DNA of 5,805 bases from Chloroflexota bacterium (GTDB lineage Bacteria; Chloroflexota; Limnocylindria; Limnocylindrales; CSP1-4), in NCBI GenBank assembly GCA_013695505.1, contig JACDAH010000010.1, positions 1-5,805 on the forward strand. Direction: 5' to 3'. Below are positions 1 through 5,383 of the stretch, in pieces (position 1 is the stretch's first letter; every line of letters starts with the position of its first letter). The position numbers and the translations under genes were made by a program. The notes below the pieces were generated by a model. That model ran no database searches. It had not been told where the DNA came from and saw nothing but the letters and a program-made list of their open reading frames with translations.

Positions 1-627
1 CTCCAGAACGACGCGGCCGGCGCCGCGGCGACGGTGGGCGGGCACCGTCATCATCTCCCACACGGCGCAGGCCTCGTCGTCCCAGGTCAGGGTCACGGTG
101 CTGACCGGCTCGACCCCGTCCCAGGCCAGCCACGAGCCGAGCCCATCGCCGGCAAGTCGATCGAGGGCGAACTGACGACGCGTGACCTCGGGCGGCATCG
201 TGATCGCCGCTGCGAGGACCGCGACGAGTGCCCCGAGGTCCCGCTCGCCGGCGACTCGGCGAACGGAAAAGGTGGGCGATGCCGGCGTCGGGCGCAAGAT
301 CTGACAGGCGCGCCACATCAGCGGTTCAGGGAGCACGGTCGGCGCAAACCCGCGCGCCGCGAGGACTGCGAGCACTGCCAACGCCGCGTTGCGAGACACG
401 AACACCAGCGTTGGCGCCCCGACCTCGTCAATCCGATCGACGAGCGCGTTTGCCTCCGCCGCCGCGGCCGGTGGATGAAGGCCTGTGACGTTGAGCTCGA
501 TGTCCGGGAGTCCGGTTAGGACCGCGAAACGACCGGGCCCGAGGTCGAACGCGACCGTCAGCCCGGGATCCCGATAGCGGACCAGGTGCCGGCCGAAGGT
601 CTGCCAAGCCTCGGAGATAGGGTGCAC
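1..627 (-). CDS. GNAT-family N-acetyltransferase, C-terminal end missing at the left edge
   Basis: Reading the minus strand from a GTG at 627 gives 209 codons open to the window edge. The diagnostic part is residues 190-209, WEMMTVPAHRRRGAGRVVLE: beta4 followed by the acetyl-CoA pyrophosphate-binding loop of GNAT enzymes (R-x-x-G-x-G, here RRRGAG at 199-204). Just before it, SWLAWDGVEPVSTVTLTW (about 167-184) looks like the preceding GNAT beta strands. The acetyl-CoA site therefore begins only near residue 190, so about 100-130 residues precede the recognisable GNAT fold. This suggests a tandem or two-domain GNAT with a degenerate first domain, or an unrelated N-terminal domain. The acceptor substrate cannot be told. 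An AGGAGG lies on this strand at 644-649, but 16 bases before the GTG, which is long. The only other in-frame start I found nearby is a GTG at 804. The gene is divergent from the aminotransferase. The family is confident; start and substrate are not. Confidence 0.8.
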   Translation of the reverse strand, partial: MHPISEAWQTFGRHLVRYRDPGLTVAFDLGPGRFAVLTGLPDIELNVTGLHPPAAAAEANALVDRIDEVGAPTLVFVSRNAALAVLAVLAARGFAPTVLPEPLMWRACQILRPTPASPTFSVRRVAGERDLGALVAVLAAAITMPPEVTRRQFALDRLAGDGLGSWLAWDGVEPVSTVTLTWDDEACAVWEMMTVPAHRRRGAGRVVLE

Positions 628-643
628 CGGCTGAGGATAGCGG

Positions 644-649
644 CCTCCT
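644..649 (-). promoter_or_regulatory. Candidate ribosome binding site for the GNAT gene
   Basis: On the minus strand this reads AGGAGG, a perfect Shine-Dalgarno core. The nearest in-frame start downstream is the GTG at 627, leaving a 16-base spacer, longer than the usual 5-10. Either the spacing is loose here, or the match is chance in GC-rich sequence. Confidence 0.35.
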
Positions 650-743
650 GGAGGCGGGGCCGCAGACGTTCGGTCTGCTGGGGAGATCGCGTGCGCATCG
701 ACGGAATTCGCACGTGATTCGGTGCATTCGTACGATATCCGCG

Positions 744-773
744 TTGACGACGCATCAGCGGCTGTGCCAAGAT
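744..773 (+). promoter_or_regulatory. Candidate sigma-70-type promoter for the aminotransferase gene
   Basis: TTGACG at 744-749 matches the -35 consensus at five of six positions. After an 18-base spacer, CAAGAT at 768-773 keeps A2, A5 and T6 of the -10 consensus. Transcription would start near 780, giving a leader of about 65-70 bases to the ATG at 847. A second possible pair just upstream is TTCGCA (707-712) with TACGAT (731-736), also 18 bases apart. The divergent GNAT gene needs a promoter in the same 219-base gap. These are pattern matches only. Confidence 0.35.
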
Positions 774-835
774 TGCGCCCCCACCGTTCCGCTGCCCGGA
801 ACACCCGTCGCGCATGACGGGCCAAGCCACTGCAC

Positions 836-839
836 GGAG
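836..839 (+). promoter_or_regulatory. Ribosome binding site that sets the aminotransferase start
   Basis: GGAG sits 7 bases before the ATG at 847. The frame is open further up to an ATG at 814, but no purine-rich site precedes that one, and the extra 11 residues look unlike a family N-terminus. This favours 847 as the true start. Confidence 0.7.
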
Positions 840-846
840 TGACCTC

Positions 847-2250
847 ATGGCCACTGAGTCCCGGACCACCATCCAGACCCCGTCGCTGCGACGTGATCGC
901 CAGGACGAGTTCTATCACCGCGCACTGAACACACTGCCCGGTGGCACGAACTCGAACTTCCGCGCATGGGGCAAGGACACGGTCTACATCGACCGGGGCA
1001 AGGGTGGCCGGATCTGGGACCAGGACCAGAACGAGTTCATCGACCTGAGGATGGGCTACGGCCCGGTGATCCTCGGTCATGGCGACGACCGGGTCGACGA
1101 CTATGTCAACGAGCAGATCCGCAAGGGCGTCAGCTTCTCGCTCACGAGCGAGGACGAGATCCGGGCGATGGAGCTCGTGAAGGAGCTCACCGGCTGGGTC
1201 GAGATGGCCCGGATGACGGTGTCCGGCACCGAGGCGACGATGCACGCCATGCGGATTGCCCGGGCCTACACCGGCCGCAACAAGATCGTGAAGTTCGAGG
1301 GCCAGTACCACGGCGTCCACGACTACGCCCTCATCAGCGTCGCCCCCGACGACATGTCCGAGCTCGGCGACGCCGACAAGCCGGTTCGACTGGCCTGGGG
1401 ACGAGGCATCCCGGACGCCGTCGCGGACACGATCATCCCGGCTCGGTACAACGACCTCGCGCTTCTCCGCCGGCTGTTCGAGGAGGACGGAGAAGACATC
1501 GCCGCGGTCATCGTCGAGCCCGTCCTCGGCAACGCCCAGGGAATCATGCCCCAGGAGGGCTTCCACGCTGCCATGCGGGCGATGACCGAGGAGTTCGGCA
1601 TCCTCCTGATCTTCGACGAGGTCAAGACCGGCTTCCGCCTCGCGAAGGGCGGCGCCGCCGAGTACTTCGGCATCAAGCCGGACCTCGGGACCTTCGCGAA
1701 GGCGATGGGCAACGGCTACCCGGCGGCGGCATTCGGCGGCCGGCGGGAGGTGATGAGCGTCCTGCCCGACAAGGTCAGCCACGGCGGCACGTACGCCGGC
1801 AACCGGGTCGCCTCAGCGGCCGCCGTGATGACTCTCGAGATCCTCCGCGACACGAACGCGCTGGACACGATCCATGCCACCGGGCGCCGGCTGCAGGACG
1901 GCCTCAAGGAGATCCTGAACCCGACCGGCCTCCCGTACATCTTCACGGGCCACCCGTCGATGTTCGGGATCATGTTCACCGAGGAAGTGCCGACCGAGTA
2001 CCGCGACTGGGCCAAGTCCGACCACGAGCTCTACGACGCCGTGGCGCTGGGCATGCTCGCCCGGGGCGCGATGCCCGAGCCGGACAGCCGCGAGCCGTGG
2101 TTCCTGTGCGAGGCGCACGCCCAGGGCGACACGGTCGATCAGGTCGTGACGATCTTCGAGGAATCGCTCAAGGCCGCCCTCGAGGGGCGGGCTCATGGCG
2201 ACGTTCCGGAGCACGGCCAGGGCGCGATGTCTCATCCGGCGGCCGGGTGA
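847..2250 (+). CDS. Class III PLP-dependent aminotransferase, glutamate-1-semialdehyde aminomutase-like
   Basis: A 467-residue soluble fold-type I PLP enzyme. Visible motifs, numbered from the ATG at 847: SGTEATMHAMRIARAYTGR (126-144, the PLP-phosphate loop and helix of HemL-like enzymes), KFEGQYHG (149-156), IFDEVKTGF with Asp257 expected to contact the pyridine nitrogen, TFAKAMGNGYP with Lys285 as the PLP Schiff-base lysine, and GGTYAGN with Thr315 expected to reach the neighbouring subunit's phosphate. The N-terminal LPGGTNSNFRAWG corresponds to the GGVNSPVRAF segment of HemL, and the C-terminal aHxxxD-type end also matches that branch. The AGSG-containing stretch that HemL carries after YHG, which I recall as its gating loop, is replaced here by ISVAPDDMSELGD. 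I therefore think this is a HemL-like paralogue acting on another amino or keto substrate, not the tetrapyrrole enzyme. An IclR-type regulator follows 69 bases downstream in the same direction, which suits an inducible catabolic or specialised step. All key catalytic residues are present. The family is secure, the substrate unknown. Confidence 0.9.
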   Translation: MATESRTTIQTPSLRRDRQDEFYHRALNTLPGGTNSNFRAWGKDTVYIDRGKGGRIWDQDQNEFIDLRMGYGPVILGHGDDRVDDYVNEQIRKGVSFSLTSEDEIRAMELVKELTGWVEMARMTVSGTEATMHAMRIARAYTGRNKIVKFEGQYHGVHDYALISVAPDDMSELGDADKPVRLAWGRGIPDAVADTIIPARYNDLALLRRLFEEDGEDIAAVIVEPVLGNAQGIMPQEGFHAAMRAMTEEFGILLIFDEVKTGFRLAKGGAAEYFGIKPDLGTFAKAMGNGYPAAAFGGRREVMSVLPDKVSHGGTYAGNRVASAAAVMTLEILRDTNALDTIHATGRRLQDGLKEILNPTGLPYIFTGHPSMFGIMFTEEVPTEYRDWAKSDHELYDAVALGMLARGAMPEPDSREPWFLCEAHAQGDTVDQVVTIFEESLKAALEGRAHGDVPEHGQGAMSHPAAG

Positions 2251-2261
2251 TCCGGCCGTCG
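2237..2261 (+). terminator. Strong GC hairpin over the aminotransferase stop codon (terminator-like, no U tract)
   Basis: Bases 2237-2246 pair with 2252-2261: ten pairs, nine Watson-Crick and one G-U, around a 5-base loop (GTGAT) that contains the TGA stop. No T-run follows, so it is not a classical intrinsic terminator. It could dampen read-through into the IclR gene, protect the upstream mRNA's 3' end, or be a by-product of GC-rich sequence. A weaker 5-bp hairpin (2278-2282 with 2288-2292) follows before the IclR start. Confidence 0.3.
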
Positions 2262-2310
2262 CGTCACTTAGGAAGTCGCCGGCCGACCCGGCCCAACGAG
2301 AACGAGGGAC

Positions 2311-2315
2311 AGGAG
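2311..2315 (+). promoter_or_regulatory. Ribosome binding site of the IclR-family gene
   Basis: AGGAG lies 4 bases before the ATG at 2320. The spacing is short but workable, and the strong core supports that start. It also shows that the IclR gene is translated independently of the aminotransferase, which ended 69 bases earlier. Confidence 0.65.
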
Positions 2316-2319
2316 ATCG

Positions 2320-3231
2320 ATGGTCCTCGACGGTAACGCGGTTCGCTCGGTCGACCGGGCAGCGGCTCTTCTCCTCGCCCTCGGCGACTCGCAGGGCGAG
2401 GCCGGGGTGACCGAGCTGGCCCGGCGGCTCGGCCTCCACAAGTCCACCGCTTCGCGACTCCTCGCCACCCTCCAGAAGCGGGGCCTGGTCGAACAGGACG
2501 AGGAGACCGGCAAGTATCGCCTCGGCCTGGTGATCATCCGTCTCGCCGAACGCGCGGAACGGACACTCGACCTGCGCGGAATCGCGATGCCCGAGCTCGA
2601 GCGCCTCGCCCGCCTGACCCACGAGACGACCGGTCTCGGCATCCTCGACGGCGAGTCGCTCCTCACGGTCGCTCAGGCCGACGGGCCGAACCTGATCGCC
2701 GTCGGCGACTGGACCGGTCGCGCGACGCCGCTCCACTGCGTCGCCTCGGGCAAGGTGCTGCTGTCGTCGGTCGCCGAGCGGGAGGTCCTCCGGATCGTCC
2801 GGCGCGGCCTGGTGAGCTACACGGAGCGGACGATCACCGAGCTCGAGCCGCTCCTCGAGGAGCTGGCCCGCATCCGGCGTCGTGGGTACGCGACGGCGCT
2901 TGGGGAGTTCGAGATGGGGCTCAACGCGGTGGCGGCGCCGGTCCACGATGCGCGCGGCAACGTCATCGCCGCGGTCGACTTCTGGGGCCCGGCGTTCCGC
3001 CTGAGCCCGCGTCGGATCCCGGAGCTGGCCGCCCAGGGGCGCGAGGCCGCCGCGGCAATCTCGGTCCGCCTGGGTGGAACCGGCACGGCGACCGCCGCCC
3101 AGCCGACGCTCGCTCAGGCCCTCACCAACTCGTCGATCGCCGCGACCGAGCCGGTGCCGCTGCCCTCGACTCAGCCCTCCCCGCTCGGTGCGATCGAACA
3201 ACAGCCCGCGGAGGTCGGGGCCGCGTCCTGA
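2320..3231 (+). CDS. IclR-family transcriptional regulator with an extended C-terminal tail
   Basis: A 303-residue DNA-binding regulator. Residues 7-70 form the N-terminal winged helix-turn-helix: AVRSVDRAAALLLAL, then the HTH VTELARRLGLHKSTASRLL (30-48) and the wing GLVEQDEETGKYRLG (55-69). Residues about 85-253 are the IclR effector-binding domain, with LHCVASGKVLL (138-148) and GYATALGEFEMGLNAVAAPV (189-208), which match the family's LHxTAxGKAxLA and EFExGxxCVAAPV motifs. Family members usually act as dimers or tetramers and respond to small aromatic or organic acids. The core of about 253 residues is normal length. Residues 254-303 are an extra Pro/Ala/Ser/Thr/Gln-rich tail that looks disordered and has no counterpart in typical family members. 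Position directly after the aminotransferase suggests it controls that gene, and perhaps itself, in response to the enzyme's substrate or a related metabolite. No matching operator is obvious. It converges on the lipoprotein gene. Confidence 0.93.
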   Translation: MVLDGNAVRSVDRAAALLLALGDSQGEAGVTELARRLGLHKSTASRLLATLQKRGLVEQDEETGKYRLGLVIIRLAERAERTLDLRGIAMPELERLARLTHETTGLGILDGESLLTVAQADGPNLIAVGDWTGRATPLHCVASGKVLLSSVAEREVLRIVRRGLVSYTERTITELEPLLEELARIRRRGYATALGEFEMGLNAVAAPVHDARGNVIAAVDFWGPAFRLSPRRIPELAAQGREAAAAISVRLGGTGTATAAQPTLAQALTNSSIAATEPVPLPSTQPSPLGAIEQQPAEVGAAS

Positions 3232-3240
3232 ACCTCGCGG
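3206..3240. terminator. Candidate bidirectional terminator between convergent genes
   Basis: GAGGT (3211-3215) pairs with ACCTC (3232-3236), and CCGC (3206-3209) with GCGG (3237-3240) if G3210 bulges. That makes a nine-pair stem with a 16-base loop. It covers the end of the IclR gene (stop 3229-3231) and stops just before the lipoprotein stop (3241-3243). A stem-loop there could end both convergent transcripts. It lacks a T-run on either side, so it would be atypical. Confidence 0.3.
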
Positions 3241-4347
3241 TCAGGGTCCCTCGTGTTCCGCCAGGCCAATGACTCGGGCCGTCGCGAGGTCGACGTCGAT
3301 GATGAGGTGATCGAGGCAGTCGCCCGTGTCCGCGAGCGGGCGTCCGGCCCGCTCGACTGACGTCTCACAATCGCGCTGGTAGTCGAGCGTGATCCGTCCC
3401 GGGATCCCCGGATGCCACCACGCGTCGCAGCAGCGCTCGTATCTGCCAATCCCAGCCAGGGTTTCCGGATCGTGGCGAGCGATCCATTCGACGGCCCGCA
3501 GGATCGGGCGTGGAACCCCGGTCAGAGTTCCTCCGCCCGGTTCCGGCAGTCCCCTCCAGCCGGCCTTCTCGCTTCCGTGGACGGTCCACCAGTCCTCACC
3601 GCGGACCGCGCCTGCCGGCGCTCCGACGACCGACGCCGAACAGGTCAGAAAACCATCGACCTGCCGGTCGCACCCGCCGGAGACGTCGAGGGTGGCGTAC
3701 GGCCGACCATCGATCGTCTGGGCGATCTGGGCGAGCGAGCCGAGCATGGACTCACGCTGCGGCGACGGGATCAGAGCGCCGCCCAGGTCGCCTGGTAAGC
3801 CGCCGAGCAGGTACGGCCGCCCGCCAATCGGTATCGCAACGAGCGGCGCCGCGCCGGGTATCCACCGAAGTGCCGTCTCGTCCTGACGGATCGACACCGC
3901 TCGCGTTGTCAGTGGATCGAGCAGGGCCAGGATCCGACCCGGATCGCCCGTCAGACTCACCCGGTTCGGTTGCGTCACCGATGCGTCGAGCCCGGCTGCA
4001 TCCGCCGCGGCCGCGACGGGGATGGCGTCGGCGGTGAGGACCTCGGCGTGAATGCGCTCCCCCTGATCGAGCACCAGCACCAACGCCCGGCCCGGCGGGT
4101 CGAGGGGCAGGTCCGCCCACGAGCGAAGCGCGCCGAGACTCGCGGACGGCGTCGGCGCCGTCGAAGGCGCCGGGATGGCTGTGGCGTCCGAGGGCCTCGG
4201 GAGCCCGCAGCTCACGGCGACGAACGCCGCGGCCAGGGCAGCTCCAAGACCACGCTGATCTCTTACGCGCGTGGGACGACCCGTCGTCGTCGATCGTGAC
4301 CCGAAGGCAGGGCCATGGCCGCTACCATCGACGGCGATGGACCTCAC
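3241..4347 (-). CDS. Predicted lipoprotein of unknown function, start uncertain
   Basis: I do not recognise this family. The frame ends at the TGA 3241-3243 and carries a lipoprotein-type export signal: an Arg-bearing segment RDQRG, a hydrophobic core LGAALAAAFVAV, then Ser-Cys, with the lipidated Cys encoded at 4207-4209. The lipobox (A-V-S-C) is weak at -3. A Pro/Ser/Thr/Ala linker (PRPSDATAIPAPSTAPTPSAS) follows, then about 300 residues of mature domain. Numbered from a GTG at 4347 (368 residues), the lipid Cys is 47. Other cysteines are 226, 236, 306, 307, 327 and 344: an even number clustered in the C-terminal half, compatible with three disulfides. The C-terminal region also holds the Trp-rich pieces EDWWTVHG and DAWWHPG. 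No enzyme motif stands out. The start is a problem: between the signal core and GTG 4347 (TTG 4348-4350 next to it) there is no ATG, GTG or TTG in frame, and the n-region would be unusually long. Further upstream the frame is only antisense to mscS. I am confident it is a gene because of the signal, linker and cysteines. Confidence 0.65.
   Translation of the reverse strand: MRSIAVDGSGHGPAFGSRSTTTGRPTRVRDQRGLGAALAAAFVAVSCGLPRPSDATAIPAPSTAPTPSASLGALRSWADLPLDPPGRALVLVLDQGERIHAEVLTADAIPVAAAADAAGLDASVTQPNRVSLTGDPGRILALLDPLTTRAVSIRQDETALRWIPGAAPLVAIPIGGRPYLLGGLPGDLGGALIPSPQRESMLGSLAQIAQTIDGRPYATLDVSGGCDRQVDGFLTCSASVVGAPAGAVRGEDWWTVHGSEKAGWRGLPEPGGGTLTGVPRPILRAVEWIARHDPETLAGIGRYERCCDAWWHPGIPGRITLDYQRDCETSVERAGRPLADTGDCLDHLIIDVDLATARVIGLAEHEGP
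4323..4336 (+). promoter_or_regulatory. Possible -10 element for leaderless transcription of mscS
   Basis: TACCAT (4323-4328) fits TANNNT and ends 8 bases before the ATG at 4337, about where a leaderless transcript would begin. No Shine-Dalgarno-like sequence precedes the ATG (the bases are CGACGGCG), which agrees with a leaderless start. I see no convincing -35 box at the right distance. Confidence 0.3.
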
Positions 4348-5266
4348 CAAGCCGCCGCTCAGCACGATCCTCGACTTCCTCCGCACGAACGGGCTGCGGA
4401 TCGCGGTGATCGTCATCGTCGCAATCGTCGCCCTCCGCGTGTCGACGCTCCTGGTCCGGGGGATCGTGAAGACCCTTCTCGACCGCGAGGCAACCGAGGG
4501 AACCGCCCAGGAACTGTCGGCGATCGAGGTCCAGAAGCGGATGGACACCCTCGACGAGCTCGGCTCGAACGTGATCCGGGCCTTCGTCGTGATGATCGCG
4601 GGGATCATGGTCCTCGGCGCGCTCGATCTTGACATCGGCCCCGCCATCGCCGGGCTCGGCGTCGTCGGCATCGCGGTCGGCTTCGGCGCCCAGAGCCTCG
4701 TCCGCGACTACCTCAACGGCGCCCTGATCCTGATCGAGAATCAGTACAGCAAGGGTGACGTCGTCTCGATCGCCGGCGTCAGCGGCGCGGTCGAGGACTT
4801 CAGCCTGCGCCGGACGACCCTGCGCGATCTCGACGGGATCGTCCACACCGTCCCCAACGGCGAGGTCAAGGTCGCGAGCAACCGGACCCGGACCTGGGCC
4901 CGGATCAACCAGAACATTACCGTCGCGTTCGGGACCGACATCGACAGGGCCATCGCGGTCGTCGACGAGCTCGGCAAGCAGATGGCGGCCGACCCGATCT
5001 GGAAGCGCCGGATCCTCGAGCCGCCGCGAGTCGAGCGGGTCGAGTCGATCGAGGAGCGCGGGATCACCCTCAAGATCCTCGGCACGGTCCGGGCGTCGGA
5101 GCAATGGGCCGCCGGCGGCGAGTTCCGCAAGCTCCTCCTCGAGGCGTTCGCGAAGAACCGGATCCGCCTGCCGCGCCCGCCGCAGGTGTTCGTCGCCCAC
5201 TCGGAGGCGATGGAGGGCGTCCAGATCGGGCCTGCGCCGAGTCAGGACGACCTCGCCGACGAGTGA
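4337..5266 (+). CDS. mscS: Small-conductance mechanosensitive channel, MscS family
   Basis: A 309-residue inner-membrane channel that opens under membrane tension to release solutes on hypo-osmotic shock. Predicted membrane segments: TM1 about 20-44, TM2 about 78-98, TM3 about 101-130. TM3 is the Gly/Ala-rich pore helix (AGLGVVGIAVGFGAQSLV, 105-122), followed by RDYLNGALILIENQYSKGDVV (123-143), the family's most conserved stretch at the start of the cytoplasmic beta domain. VPNGEV (172-177) is the second MscS signature. The remaining residues, to about 285, fit the cytoplasmic alpha/beta domain. The length is close to the E. coli protein, so this is the minimal form without extra sensor domains. 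The frame is open up to a GTG at 4271, but the 22 extra residues are charged and Pro-rich, so ATG 4337 is preferred. It starts head-to-head with the lipoprotein gene, with which it may overlap by about 11 bases. Channel family secure; whether it is the cell's main MscS is unknown. Confidence 0.92.
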   Translation: MDLTKPPLSTILDFLRTNGLRIAVIVIVAIVALRVSTLLVRGIVKTLLDREATEGTAQELSAIEVQKRMDTLDELGSNVIRAFVVMIAGIMVLGALDLDIGPAIAGLGVVGIAVGFGAQSLVRDYLNGALILIENQYSKGDVVSIAGVSGAVEDFSLRRTTLRDLDGIVHTVPNGEVKVASNRTRTWARINQNITVAFGTDIDRAIAVVDELGKQMAADPIWKRRILEPPRVERVESIEERGITLKILGTVRASEQWAAGGEFRKLLLEAFAKNRIRLPRPPQVFVAHSEAMEGVQIGPAPSQDDLADE

Positions 5267-5322
5267 CGGCACTGCAGGTCCGGACGCTGTCCTGATCCGA
5301 TTCGGCGCGGCTGTAAGGCGAC

Positions 5323-5358
5323 CGCGAGGTCCGGGCCCGTGCACGGTCCGTCCTCGCG
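5323..5358. repeat. Inverted repeat between mscS and the kinase gene
   Basis: CGCGAGG (5323-5329) and CCTCGCG (5352-5358) are a perfect 7-bp inverted repeat. Inside them is a 10-bp perfect palindrome, CCGTGCACGG (5337-5346). The element sits 25-60 bases before the kinase ATG and 57 bases after the mscS stop. It could be a regulatory dyad for the kinase gene, or end the mscS transcript, though no T-run follows. Confidence 0.35.
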
Positions 5359-5383
5359 CTTGGCGTGCCGGTTCACTTGAGCG

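Noticed and set aside
34..519. Plus-strand open frame of 161 codons under the GNAT gene
   Set aside because: Arg/His-rich composition without any motif, whereas the opposite strand encodes a recognisable GNAT acetyltransferase.
966..2336. 456-codon open frame in another plus frame of the aminotransferase
   Set aside because: It is full of Arg, Gly, Pro and His, as expected from out-of-frame reading of GC-rich coding DNA. The aminotransferase frame has all catalytic motifs.
1813..3201. 462-codon minus-strand open frame spanning the aminotransferase end and the IclR gene
   Set aside because: It has shadow composition (Arg, Gly, Glu, Asp-rich) with no motif, and both plus-strand genes are strongly supported.
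4275..4288. GACGAC / GTCGTC inverted repeat with a 2-base loop
   Set aside because: A 2-base loop is too tight, and it arises from short GAC/GTC repeats common in this sequence.
4348..4671. Upstream extension of the lipoprotein frame to an ATG at 4671
   Set aside because: This part is antisense to conserved mscS codons and would place more than 150 residues before the signal peptide.
4322..5344. 340-codon minus-strand open frame antisense to mscS
   Set aside because: It is rich in Asp, Arg and Glu with no domain. It mirrors the codon bias of the mscS gene.
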